A stretch of DNA of 64,000 nt from Bradyrhizobium zhanjiangense (GTDB lineage: Bacteria; Pseudomonadota; Alphaproteobacteria; Rhizobiales; Xanthobacteraceae), in assembly GCF_004114935.1 (NCBI RefSeq), contig NZ_CP022221.1, forward strand, positions 5,105,001-5,169,000, given 5' to 3'. The notes beneath the pieces were generated by a model. That model had not been told where the DNA came from and searched no databases. It saw only the letters and a program-made list of their open reading frames with translations. Positions 55,595 through 63,963 of this stretch are shown in pieces (positions within the stretch are counted from its first letter, which is position 1; each line of letters starts with the position of its first letter). The position numbers and the translations under genes are program-made.

Positions 55595-55886
55595 CCCAGA
55601 CGGTGGGGGCAGTTCTTCATGACGCAAAGGGGGCAGTTCCGGATGGCGTTTGACACCCGGATGACCAGCATCCGGTAGCGTCGTGTTTCACCTCACGAAT
55701 CCAGTCCGGCCCGATTTCGGATGTGGTATGCGCCCAATTCAGCCACAATGCGGCTTCGTTGCCGTGGTCAGCTGAGCTCGATATTGAGGGCACAATCGCC
55801 GACCGGCTGAAGTGACTGTTGACCCGTCGAGGGCGCCGCGACGCTCGAGATCGGTGGCAATTCCAATCGAGGCGGCTTGGTGTGCC

Positions 55887-56060
55887 TTAGCTGCGTTCCG
55901 CGGACGATTGATCATCCCAGAGCAGTTCACCGCACCGGCATTTGTACACCCGGATGAAGCGGGCTGTCTTCATGTCCCATAGCTTTTCCGCCAGACTGAG
56001 TGGTTCGCCGCATTTGGGGCAGCGGAATAGGGTGGGGCTCGGGGGCGTGGCTGGGAGCAT
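55887..56060 (-). CDS. Small zinc-ribbon-like protein, 57 aa
   Basis: MLPATPPSPTLFRCPKCGEP begins a protein with CPKCG and CRCG, a likely four-Cys zinc ribbon, and a hydrophobic-aromatic core (KLWDMKTARFIRVYK). Such one-domain ribbons are common rhizobial orphans. ATG at 56060 gives the compact form; 29 upstream codons are open but contain an Arg-rich stretch. The preceding 55656-55886 holds the ligase remnant and no other gene. Confidence 0.65.
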   Translation of the reverse strand: MLPATPPSPTLFRCPKCGEPLSLAEKLWDMKTARFIRVYKCRCGELLWDDQSSAERS

Positions 56061-56143
56061 AGGCACGTCTCTTCTTTCAGAAGACGCGAAAGCCCAGCGA
56101 GCGTTGCACCAACGTCGCGGTCGACCGGGCTGCTTGATCCGCA

Positions 56144-56350
56144 TCAATCAATCGACCGCTCCAGCTTCTGGGCTGCCCGGAAGTCATCCAGATGCTGCAG
56201 GTTCGGGCCGTACGCGGCCTCCTTGGTGAGCAGATGGTAGATCCGGGCCGCCACCAATTGGAGATGCTTCATTCGTCCGCGGGGCATCGCCCGGGCCTTG
56301 CAAAGGGCTCGGACCGCGTGCGCTCGGAAATAGTCAAAAGCGTCGGACAT
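56144..56350 (-). CDS. Small hypothetical protein, 68 aa
   Basis: MSDAFDYFRAHAVRALCKAR begins a basic, helical protein; RMKHLQLVAARIYHLLTKEAAYGPNLQHLDDF continues. Soluble, no Cys cluster. Recognised only as a recurring bradyrhizobial small protein; no function. Confidence 0.6.
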   Translation of the reverse strand: MSDAFDYFRAHAVRALCKARAMPRGRMKHLQLVAARIYHLLTKEAAYGPNLQHLDDFRAAQKLERSID

Positions 56351-56525
56351 CGGAGATTCAACGTCTCGTCCAGAGATTGGTTCTTACCCCTCGTTTCCAG
56401 GAACACCAGTCAACCAAGCTGTCTGTAGAGGCAGACCGCTCGACGGTCAGGACAAACGAGAGCGCATCCGGAACGCTATCGAATTTGAAAAATTAGCCCG
56501 GCAGGAAGCTTCACGGCGAGCACGC

Positions 56526-56630
56526 ATGTTCTTCTTTTTCTCGAACCGGGTGGGGTGTCTCGGCTCGCTGCTGATCTCCGGCTTGGTCACCGTGGCGCTG
56601 CTCTTCCTGTTCGGGATACTCCGGTTCTGA
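56526..56630 (+). CDS. Small membrane protein, 34 aa
   Basis: MFFFFSNRVGCLGSLLISGL then VTVALLFLFGILRF: one or two hydrophobic segments. Short proteins starting MF(F/L)FFSNRxGC are widespread in rhizobia. Upstream AGGAAG is a possible ribosome site, but about 25 bp away, so translation is unproven. Confidence 0.5.
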   Translation: MFFFFSNRVGCLGSLLISGLVTVALLFLFGILRF

Positions 56631-56812
56631 ACCCAGGCGCGTGGTGTCAACAGATCACCTGCGTCTTTGTAACCCCATGTCCAGAGGACGTGGAACCCTC
56701 TAAGCATTTGGGACGTTGAGCCGCGAATGCGATTTGCGAGGTCCAACTGCTTCAGAGTTCATCGACCCTGATCCCCGGAGACACCGTCTGGAGGCGGTGC
56801 GAAGCGCGGCGC

Positions 56813-58846
56813 GTGACGGTTCTGAACGATGCTGCCGCGTTTTTCGCGGCCCTGCGGCAAGCGCTGCTGGAGGCGCAAGAACAGGTCTACATCATCGGAT
56901 GGGACATCCATAGTGCAACCAGGCTGGTCGGAGCTTCCGGACGAGCGGATGATGGTTTGCCGGAACAACTTGGCCCATTGCTACGCGCGCTCATCCGACG
57001 CCGCCCGACCTTGCGGATCGACATCCTTGTCTGGGACTTTGTCTCCTTTTACGCCTCCGAAAGAGAACGGAATTCCGCGACAAAATTTACTGCCGAAACA
57101 TCTGGCCACGTCCGGTTTTGTCTCGATTGCACGCTTCCGTTTGGTTCGGCCCAACACCAGAAGATGGTCTGTATCGACGGTTCACTGGCGTTCGTCGGCG
57201 GGCTCGATCTGACGATCAGGCGCTGGGACACCAGCGATCATCGGGCCGAGCATCCATTGCGCTGCGACCCTGAGGGCAAGCCATACCCACCCTTTCATGA
57301 TGTTCAATGCATGGTCGATGGGGATGCAGCAGCGTGGCTGTTCGACCTCGCCGAGGAACGCTGGCGTGCTTCAGGTCAACAGGCCCATCATCGGCGCCGG
57401 CTAGGGAACATGCGGTGGCCGGCCAATGTACCGGTGGAGGCCGAGCACTTGCCGGTAGGTATCGCGAGGACCGAGGTGGTCTGTCCTGCAGGCTCGACCA
57501 TCAAGGAAGTCGAGCGCTCATTGACTGCAGCGATCCGGTCGGCGACCAGCTTCGTTTACATCGAAAATCAGTTTACCAGCGCGACCAAGATCGCGCGTGA
57601 ATTGGCGCAGCAGATGCTTCGCGTGCCTTCGCTTCGGGTTCTGGTCGTCACTCCCAAATTGCATTCATCGTGGATGGAATCACAAGCCATGCAAAATGGC
57701 CGTGGTGCCTTCATCGACTGCTTCAGTGAGGCTGGAGTCGCAGATCGCATCCGCTTCGTCTACCCGGTCTCACGCAGCGAGGATGCCGAAGCTGCCGTGA
57801 TGGTGCACAGCAAGCTCATGATCGTGGATGATCGGATCTTGAGGGTCGGCTCGGCTAACCTGAACAATCGCTCGATGGGCGCCGATAGCGAATGTGACCT
57901 GATCTTTGAAGCGGCATCCGACCAGCATCGGAATTTCATCGCTTCGGTCCGCCGTCGCCTGATCGCACATTTCTGCGGTCTCGACGAACTGACCATAACG
58001 CAAAACGAGGATCGTCTTTTTGCGCTCCTGGACGACGTGGCGGGAACTGATGGGGCGAAGACGCTGCGGGAAGTGGGGTCCTCGGTCCTGACCAGTACGC
58101 TGGCCACAATGGTTCAGCCGGTAGCAGACCCGGAGCGGCCGCTTCATCTGGAGCGGGCGGCATCTCGCATGTGGAGCACGAAGACACTAATGGGGATCGC
58201 GTCGATAACGGTGGCGCTTTTTGGACTGACGATGGCTTGGTCGTACACGCCGTTGAGCGATTTTACCGACGCGCCTCATATTTCGGCGTTACTGTCTGCC
58301 TACTCGCAGTCCATCTGGGGGCCACTATTCGCTATCGCAGCTTTCGTCGTTGGCGGGCTGGTCGTGTTTCCGGTTCTCGTGCTCATTGCAGCAACTGCTG
58401 CCGCACTTGGGCCCTGGCTAGGCTTCATCACCGCCATGGCGGGCGTCTTGCTCAGCGCCTTCATCCTTTTTGCGATCGGACGGGGACTCGGCCGACAACG
58501 CCTCCAGCAGTTGCTCGGCCGACGTGCAGCGCGCATCCAAGAACGCGTCGTGGGCAAGGGGATTCTAGCCGTCGTCGTCATCCGGATGATTCCCATAGCA
58601 CCGTTCTCGGTGGTGAATGTCGTGGCTGGTGCGAGCACGCTGCCTCTACGTGACTTCATGGTTGGAACTCTGCTGGGCATGATGCCCGGTATTCTCGCCA
58701 TGGCAGTTCTGGGGGCTCAAATCGCAGACTTCGCCAGGAATGCGTCCTGGAGCAACATATTGCTGTTGGCTCTGGCGTTCTTGGGCTGGCTGGGAATCTG
58801 CGCAGGCGCACAATTCGTCGCGACCTGGCTCGCCGGGAGGCGCTGA
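56813..58846 (+). CDS. Phospholipase D-like protein fused to a VTT (DedA/TVP38-type) membrane domain
   Basis: A 677-residue protein from GTG at 56813. The N-terminal part has two PLD half-sites: HQKMVCIDGSLAFVGGLD (about 115) and HSKLMIVDDRILRVGSANLNNRS (about 332), both with His and Lys; both half-sites have the Asp. The C-terminal part (about 455-670) has six or so hydrophobic helices and the VTT segment SAFILFAIGRGLGRQRLQQLLGRR...RMIPIAPFSVVNVVAGAS. Such fusions probably act on membrane lipids, cardiolipin-like synthesis or flipping being guesses. Family-like codons (TLIPGDTVWRRCEA) continue upstream in the same frame to about 56720, but no ATG, GTG or TTG is there. The stop overlaps the EEP-family gene (TGATG). 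Confidence 0.82.
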   Translation: MTVLNDAAAFFAALRQALLEAQEQVYIIGWDIHSATRLVGASGRADDGLPEQLGPLLRALIRRRPTLRIDILVWDFVSFYASERERNSATKFTAETSGHVRFCLDCTLPFGSAQHQKMVCIDGSLAFVGGLDLTIRRWDTSDHRAEHPLRCDPEGKPYPPFHDVQCMVDGDAAAWLFDLAEERWRASGQQAHHRRRLGNMRWPANVPVEAEHLPVGIARTEVVCPAGSTIKEVERSLTAAIRSATSFVYIENQFTSATKIARELAQQMLRVPSLRVLVVTPKLHSSWMESQAMQNGRGAFIDCFSEAGVADRIRFVYPVSRSEDAEAAVMVHSKLMIVDDRILRVGSANLNNRSMGADSECDLIFEAASDQHRNFIASVRRRLIAHFCGLDELTITQNEDRLFALLDDVAGTDGAKTLREVGSSVLTSTLATMVQPVADPERPLHLERAASRMWSTKTLMGIASITVALFGLTMAWSYTPLSDFTDAPHISALLSAYSQSIWGPLFAIAAFVVGGLVVFPVLVLIAATAAALGPWLGFITAMAGVLLSAFILFAIGRGLGRQRLQQLLGRRAARIQERVVGKGILAVVVIRMIPIAPFSVVNVVAGASTLPLRDFMVGTLLGMMPGILAMAVLGAQIADFARNASWSNILLLALAFLGWLGICAGAQFVATWLAGRR

Positions 58847-59520
58847 TGGCGGCGATGCGCTTCATGACATGGAATGTGCATGGCACGTTCAATCTCAATC
58901 CGAAGTTCGATTTGAAGGGGGTTTGCTCGATCGTTCGCAAGTGGGCCCCCGATGTCGTCGCGCTTCAGGAGGTGGATTCGCGATCGCGGTCAGACGATCC
59001 ATTTGCGAAGTTGGCGAGTGTTGTCGGCGATCACGGGGTTCACGCCAAGTCGATTGTCGCCGAGGATGGCGACTACGGTCAGATGCTCCTGAGCCGCTTT
59101 CCGCTCTCCGGCGTGCCCGAGATCCTCGATGTGTCGTATCGAGAGCGGGAGCCACGCAGAGCGATTGCCACGGGACTGCTGACACCGGTCGGCGATGTGC
59201 GCGTAGTGGCCACTCATCTCGGCCTGAGTATCCACGAGCGCTATGCGCAAGCTCAGGCCCTGGTAAGCCTGGTGCGACCTGGAAGGACCGTTGTCCTCGG
59301 CGATTTCAATGACTGGTTTTGGGTGAAGTCGGTGCGGCGCGTGCTCGCGCAGGTCTGCCCCAACCGTACGCGCTTGCGGACTTTCCCGGCGCGTTTGCCC
59401 GTTCTCCGCCTCGATAGGATCTATGCGACGCCCGATAGCCGGTTCGAGAGAATTTGGACTGACGGAGAGGCAACGGCCTATTCAGACCATTTGCCCGTGA
59501 TTGCGGACATCGAGATCTAG
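58846..59520 (+). CDS. Endonuclease/exonuclease/phosphatase (EEP) family protein
   Basis: A 224-residue EEP hydrolase: MRFMTWNVHGTFNLNPKFD, VVALQEVDSRS (metal Glu), VVLGDFNDWFW (Asp, Asn) and YSDHLPVIADIEI (Asp-His pair). Members cut DNA or phospholipids such as sphingomyelin or lysophospholipids. Coupling to the PLD-VTT gene by a one-base overlap supports a lipid-related role, but DNase action is equally possible by family. Confidence 0.85.
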   Translation: MAAMRFMTWNVHGTFNLNPKFDLKGVCSIVRKWAPDVVALQEVDSRSRSDDPFAKLASVVGDHGVHAKSIVAEDGDYGQMLLSRFPLSGVPEILDVSYREREPRRAIATGLLTPVGDVRVVATHLGLSIHERYAQAQALVSLVRPGRTVVLGDFNDWFWVKSVRRVLAQVCPNRTRLRTFPARLPVLRLDRIYATPDSRFERIWTDGEATAYSDHLPVIADIEI

Positions 59521-59595
59521 GGCGTGCCTCATTAACAGGGTGGCCATGATGTATGTCGGTAAGATTTGACTCGCCTCGTTGCCGGTGACGCGTGG

Positions 59596-60669
59596 CTATT
59601 TCGTTGTCAGTCGCCGCGCCGGCGTCAGCGTGCTGGCGGGCGCCATCGGAGAGAGCGAGAACGTCAGCCACGTGTTCCAACCGGCGGGGCGGTTCTCGGC
59701 GGCAAACTCGCCGTACCCTTTCAGGTTCAAATATCCCTGCATGTCCCCCACAGGAAACAGCACGCCTACTTGCGGGCCGACGCCTAGCACGCGGGACCGG
59801 AAGCCACCCAGCACCGGATGCTGACCGGAGTCGTCGGTGATCTGCTGATACGCATAACCGACGAGGCCAACAAAAACCTGCTTGGACAGAAACTGGGAGA
59901 CGCCCCAGTCGATGTGAAAGTCGACACCATTTTGGTACTGGGTGTCTGTATTCTTGAAATTGTAGGTGAACCCTGCGACCGCAGAAAATTCATGACCTGC
60001 CTGCGGGTTGAAATATGTGTATCCGCCGCCGGCATCGACCGCGCCGTGACCGATGCCGAGATTGGCGAGGCGCGTCGAACTATATGCACCGACCGGGATG
60101 TCTCCAGTCACATACGTCATGAAGTTATGGACGCCGGCGTTCCATTTGAGCGTCGCCTGCGGGTAGAGATCACCCACCGATGTGATCGAGTCGCCGAAAC
60201 TGCCCGTACGCGTTACCGCGAATGGACCGATCGCGGTCGTCAGCGTTCCGGCAACATCGGCGCTCGATCGCCCGAACAGTCCGGTTACGCCGATGGCGAG
60301 TTGTCCGCCCAGCACCGGCGTCGCGAAGGTGTAGGTGGGATTGAGCAGCATCAGATCGGCCTGCGCATTCAGGCGCAGGTTCAGGTCGACGTTTACGTTG
60401 GCGGGTATTCGGCCGACATGGATCTCCCTGGCGGCAGCTGCCGTGCCAAAGGCGCTGACGCTGGTGTGATAGTAAACCGCTGCCATCGACCAGCCGGGGA
60501 CTTGAGGGGTCGCCGCAAGACTGCTGAAGCGGCCCGGCAGCCAATATGAAACACCGCCTTCATCCGCGTAGGCCATACCAGTGAGGAGTCCGGAAACCGC
60601 CAGAGCTGCGCCGACAGCCAGATCGATGGGCCGACGACCCAGCTTCGCTTCGCACACAGGGCCCTTCAT
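59596..60669 (-). CDS. SphA/Phenol_MetA_deg-like outer-membrane protein
   Basis: A 357-residue exported protein. The signal peptide ends YADEG near residue 37. The mature chain is rich in alternating beta-strands and Gly/Tyr/Phe (YWLPGRFSSLAATPQVPGWSM, TYFNPQAGHEFSAVAGFTYNF, VFVGLVGYAYQQI, LNLKGYGEFAAENRPAGWNTWLTFS), the pattern of the SphA/MetA-pathway outer-membrane transporters that take up aromatics. ATG at 60669 begins the signal peptide. A DUF1254 gene lies upstream on the same strand. Confidence 0.75.
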   Translation of the reverse strand: MKGPVCEAKLGRRPIDLAVGAALAVSGLLTGMAYADEGGVSYWLPGRFSSLAATPQVPGWSMAAVYYHTSVSAFGTAAAAREIHVGRIPANVNVDLNLRLNAQADLMLLNPTYTFATPVLGGQLAIGVTGLFGRSSADVAGTLTTAIGPFAVTRTGSFGDSITSVGDLYPQATLKWNAGVHNFMTYVTGDIPVGAYSSTRLANLGIGHGAVDAGGGYTYFNPQAGHEFSAVAGFTYNFKNTDTQYQNGVDFHIDWGVSQFLSKQVFVGLVGYAYQQITDDSGQHPVLGGFRSRVLGVGPQVGVLFPVGDMQGYLNLKGYGEFAAENRPAGWNTWLTFSLSPMAPASTLTPARRLTTK

Positions 60670-61055
60670 GCGCTCGCCTCCATCCGGTTGTGATATTTGT
60701 CGCAGCCCCTGACCGGACATCGAGCTGCATGCTCTTCCAGCCGTGTTGCTCCGGCACCACGCTGCGCGGCTGCTCCACATGTGGTTGTCATAGATATGCC
60801 ATGTATGCGCTGACCCCTCGACATGATCAGGCCGATGACGCCGGCGTTCTCTGCAAATATCGTGGTGGTCCCGGGCATCCCGAGCCTTAGCTGACTGCGT
60901 AGGCACTGAAATGATGGTGAATGCGGCCAGGATCGTTGTCGAACACCAGCTTGACTGTGCCACCGGGCTTGATCGTCTGGAATCCGTTCGGCGAGAACGG
61001 GCCAACGGCGGTCTATTCGCTCTGACAAACAGACCGCCGGCATGGGTTCATATTC
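60670..61055. other. Gene-free 386-bp region with a gene-end remnant
   Basis: 60887-61012 on the minus strand reads as a C-terminus, AVGPFSPNGFQTIKPGGTVK then LVFDNDPGRIHHHFSAYAVS and a stop, but has a TAG directly before it and no start. It looks like the tail of a lost exported protein. The remainder, including a GC-rich run around 60770, has no gene. Confidence 0.5.
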
Positions 61056-62486
61056 TCAAGCCCCGACTTTCCTAGCGGCAGGAACCTTCCATGTGCCGTT
61101 GATGATGGAAGGATTCGTTTCCCTCGGCCAATACATGCGCAGCATGAGTATGAAATCCCCCTCGGGCGCCGGCAGCCAATTTGATTCCTTGTCCTTGCCC
61201 GGGGAGTCCTTCTGGATAAAAAGATCGGTCGAGCCGTCAGCGTTTTTCTTCAGATCTTCGCGAGCGCTGATTGAGTAGCGGTTGATCGGATTCTTCACGA
61301 AGAAGTAGCCGCTGTCGTACATGGTCAGCGACCAAAACCCTTCCGCGGGAGGCAGGTGGCCCTTGGGAAACCGCATGACGTACTTGTTGGCGCCATTGTA
61401 TTTGCGACCGTCCGCATCCTTTTGCGAGGTCGGGTAGACCGCATCCTGCGGACGGTTGGCGCCAAGTCCAATCGCGGTCACCAGCGCCCGCACCAGATAA
61501 TCGGTGCCATAGATACCGGTTTTCGTCGTGAACGCGAAGCCGTTCTCGTCCGTGATCGCCTTGTTGACCTTGAACTGAAGCATGATCCTGTCGAACGACA
61601 CCTCAGGGACGCGCCGCAGAAAATCCGCATTCAGCTTCTTCTCGTCGAAATCCTGTCCGGGGACGATGCCGATGCGGGCAAATTTTGCAAGCTGGGGTGC
61701 GTCCGCAGCGCTCGGCGGGTTGGTCTTCATCAACTCGCACAGCAGCTTAAAGTACGAGACCGCGTCCATGCGATTGACTTGCTCGCGCACCGCCGTCTTC
61801 ATGTCGATCGACGGATCGACCTTTCCGGGCGGTGGCGTGTACGGTTTACCATAGGCGCTGAGCGGAACGAGCTTGCACTCATCCTGCAGCTTGTGCACGG
61901 CGGCGTAATCTTCCGGTGTGCCGGTGCAATAGATGCGGCCGAGCAGCCACACGATGCTCGTGGGCGATTTGTACTCCTTCACGCCGGCCGGCAGCGTGCC
62001 TTTCCAACCTGGCCCAGTGATCGCGTAAGTCTGCGCACCGGTGCCGGTGGTGCGCTTGCCCGGGACCTGGAACACCGTCGTCCAGCCGTCCAGCATCGGC
62101 ATCAGGAAGTAGCGCCCCTTCATGTCGGGGATACTGAGGACCCAGGGTTCTTTCCCGACATCGAAGAAGGACGTCGTATACAGGGTATCGGCGTTCGGCG
62201 CGGTGACGTCCCGGAAGGATGCGTCAGGATATTGGCGCAGCTTGATAATGTGGCCCATCGGCCCCCGCGTTCCCACCGGTTCGGCAACGTTGGTGATGAT
62301 CCGGCGCGTCATCTCCATCGTCACCAGGGGATAGCCGAAAATGTAGGCGTCGCTCGCGAGCCAGAAATCCTCCAAGCCTTCCCCGACGCCAAGAAACGAG
62401 TCCTGGGCGAGTGCCGATCGTGCAGAGGCCGCTCCTGCCAGCAGCCCCATTCCGCCAAATGCAAGGGATCGACGAGTGATATCCAT
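61056..62486 (-). CDS. DUF1254/DUF1214-domain exported protein
   Basis: A 476-residue protein. The Tat-type signal MDITRRSLAFGGMGLLAGAA precedes DUF1254 (about 40-190: AYIFGYPLVTMEMTRR, TAPNADTLYTTSFFDVGKEPWVLSIPD) and DUF1214 (about 360-476: GFWSLTMYDSGYFFVKNPINRYSISARE...). These proteins are exported and enzyme-like; the family is linked to stress or lipid metabolism without a proven reaction. ATG at 62486. The next gene on the strand (222-aa exported) is 147 bp upstream. Confidence 0.88.
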   Translation of the reverse strand: MDITRRSLAFGGMGLLAGAASARSALAQDSFLGVGEGLEDFWLASDAYIFGYPLVTMEMTRRIITNVAEPVGTRGPMGHIIKLRQYPDASFRDVTAPNADTLYTTSFFDVGKEPWVLSIPDMKGRYFLMPMLDGWTTVFQVPGKRTTGTGAQTYAITGPGWKGTLPAGVKEYKSPTSIVWLLGRIYCTGTPEDYAAVHKLQDECKLVPLSAYGKPYTPPPGKVDPSIDMKTAVREQVNRMDAVSYFKLLCELMKTNPPSAADAPQLAKFARIGIVPGQDFDEKKLNADFLRRVPEVSFDRIMLQFKVNKAITDENGFAFTTKTGIYGTDYLVRALVTAIGLGANRPQDAVYPTSQKDADGRKYNGANKYVMRFPKGHLPPAEGFWSLTMYDSGYFFVKNPINRYSISAREDLKKNADGSTDLFIQKDSPGKDKESNWLPAPEGDFILMLRMYWPRETNPSIINGTWKVPAARKVGA

Positions 62487-62632
62487 GGTGTTTCCCTTTC
62501 AAAATAATTCACAACTCACGGGCAGCAACTTTCAGAGTTGACGGAAAGACGACGGCGATATCGCGTGACGAAGGTCGCCCCGAAGGACTGTGCATTGCTG
62601 AACCGGCTTCGATGCCGTCAATCTCCGTTGGC

Positions 62633-63301
62633 TCAATAGCAAGGCGGATAGGGATAGTACCCGCATCGGGGTGCGTAGTAGGGATAGGCCGCAGCTCCAA
62701 CCGCGGCGGCAGCTCCCGCATAGGCGGCGCCACGGTAGAACGCGCCGCGCCAAGCCGTCCGGCGCGCGACACCGGCAAACGACAGCGGTGTGAACGGCCG
62801 GCCGATGATGTCGATGAAGACCGAAGCCGGTCCGTCGGCGCCCGCAAGATCGCCTTCGAGCACGTCGACATCGAACGTCAGCTTGTCGGCCTCCAGTTTT
62901 GGCGATTTGAGCACCACGACGGCATCGGCCACCGACGACCCATCTTTCCTGAACCCGGACACGGTGGCGTTCGGCGGATCTTTCGCGAAGTTGTCGCTGC
63001 CGTTGCCCCAATCCTCGACAATTCGTGACGTAAGATCGTGCCCGGCCGCCCGAACAGGTCGATCGGCAAATACAATTGCATTCGGCGAAATTCCCATCAG
63101 CACGAGCTTGCCGTCCTTCAGGCTCGCACCGCGCGAGTTCAGAACAAAGAGAGACGGGACGACTTCCGGCTTCGCCTGACCTATGGATTTCTCGAGCGGA
63201 ACGTGCGGCTTGTTCTCGGGTGCGGATTGAGCAAAAAGCTTTTGGGGAAAGGCCAACAGCCCGGCGGCGCAAGCAGCGATCAAAGCCAAGCGAAGCGTCA
63301 T
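62633..63301 (-). CDS. Exported hypothetical protein, 222 aa
   Basis: The signal peptide covers about residues 1-27 (LALIAACAAGLLAFPQKLFAQ). The mature core has VLMGISPNAIVFADRPVRAAGH, DLTSRIVEDWGNGSDNFAKDPPNA and DVLEGDLAGADGPASVFIDIIG, and the chain ends in a Tyr/Ala/Pro tail (GAAAYPYYAPRCGYYPYPPCY). Not recognised beyond a recurring rhizobial exported protein. Start MTLRLALIAAC at 63301. Confidence 0.7.
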   Translation of the reverse strand: MTLRLALIAACAAGLLAFPQKLFAQSAPENKPHVPLEKSIGQAKPEVVPSLFVLNSRGASLKDGKLVLMGISPNAIVFADRPVRAAGHDLTSRIVEDWGNGSDNFAKDPPNATVSGFRKDGSSVADAVVVLKSPKLEADKLTFDVDVLEGDLAGADGPASVFIDIIGRPFTPLSFAGVARRTAWRGAFYRGAAYAGAAAAVGAAAYPYYAPRCGYYPYPPCY

Positions 63302-63437
63302 GTTAGTGCCCTCCTTGCAGGCTGGTTGTTCTTCTTCGATGAGCTTCAATTCAGGAAGCAGCTTCGCTACGCATTTCGCGCCAATCCAGATCGCGCGTCT
63401 TGCCATTTCGCGCCAAACATCGTGAATAGTTCAGCGA

Positions 63438-63833
63438 TCAATCACGCCAGGTTTTCTGCGCTGACATCCCACTCTTTCCCTTACGTACGAGTTGCTGCTG
63501 TCTGTAAATGACAGGTTGGATTTTCATCAAACGTACAAAGGTGCGGCTGAAGCTGCTCGCGTTGCTATACCCGAGAAATTTAGCGATATCCGACAGGGGC
63601 TTGCGTGAGTCGACGAGCAAGTGGCAAGCGATGTTCAGGCGAACCTCTGCAAGTATCTCGCTGTGACTTGTGCCCATACGCCCAAGGTGACGCTGCAACG
63701 TGCGCGAGCTGATTTTGAGAGAGCGAGCGGTACTATCAAGGGTTGCGTCACCGTGTCGCAGTGACGCGTCAATGGCGGCGCGGACCGCTTGGAAAGAAGG
63801 TAACCGAACAGCTCTCATCGCCGCGAAGCCCAT
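63438..63833 (-). CDS. AraC-type HTH protein, probably truncated
   Basis: 131 residues containing only the AraC DNA-binding region: TLDSTARSLKISSRTLQRHL and KPLSDIAKFLGYSNASSFSRTF are the two helix-turn-helix units. Full AraC proteins have an N-terminal ligand or oligomerisation domain of about 150-200 residues, absent here. Weakly similar codons upstream (ARFVVGTPLELMQRF in another frame) suggest a frameshifted N-terminus. It could regulate the DUF1254 or exported genes. Confidence 0.6.
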   Translation of the reverse strand: MGFAAMRAVRLPSFQAVRAAIDASLRHGDATLDSTARSLKISSRTLQRHLGRMGTSHSEILAEVRLNIACHLLVDSRKPLSDIAKFLGYSNASSFSRTFVRLMKIQPVIYRQQQLVRKGKSGMSAQKTWRD

Positions 63834-63945
63834 GCTCCTGCAAGAGAAAGCGCTGCATTAATTCTAAAGGCGTGCCGACGACGAATCTGGCCATCAGCCG
63901 CCAAAGTTTCTCATTCAAATGAATTTGGTCGGGAGCGTGAGCAGG

Positions 63946-63963
63946 CCTGTCCTAAAGGACAGG
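63946..63963. repeat. CCTGTCC/GGACAGG hairpin
   Basis: CCTGTCC-TAAA-GGACAGG, 7-bp perfect stem, in the gene-free tail 63834-64000. No U-tract. Confidence 0.4.

Larger units (their letters stand above)
53353..55655 (+). mobile_element. IS21-family insertion sequence, intact, 2303 bp
   Basis: Ends are TGTCGCGCGCCATGG...AACTGCCCCC (left) and, read inward, TGTCAAACGCCATCCGGAACTGCCCCC-like (right); the two 27-base ends share TGTC, GCCAT and AACTGCCCCC. Internal copies of the GGAA/CTGCCCCC words occur at both ends, as in IS21. A direct repeat CCCGGA lies at 53347-53352 and 55656-55661, the target duplication. It encodes istA and istB without frameshift, so it may be active. Confidence 0.93.
53298..55730 (-). 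pseudogene. ATP-dependent DNA ligase remnant split by IS21
   Basis: Reading the minus strand and joining 55730-55656 with 53352-53298 (removing the IS and one target copy) gives TTSEIGPDWIREVKHD, then after a one-base deletion YRMLVIREDKSVRLLSRNG. GPDWIxExKHDGYR with RLLSRNG is the nucleotidyl-transfer start of LigC/LigD-type ATP-dependent ligases: the Lys of KHDGYR is the AMP-accepting residue. The frame is broken between HD and YR, and the rest is missing. The remnant is about 130 bp. It shows the site was already non-functional DNA or was decayed after insertion. Confidence 0.65.

Noticed and set aside
55739..55930. 63-codon minus-strand frame after the IS21 element
   Set aside because: Low-quality frame overlapping the zinc-ribbon gene end; no start signal.
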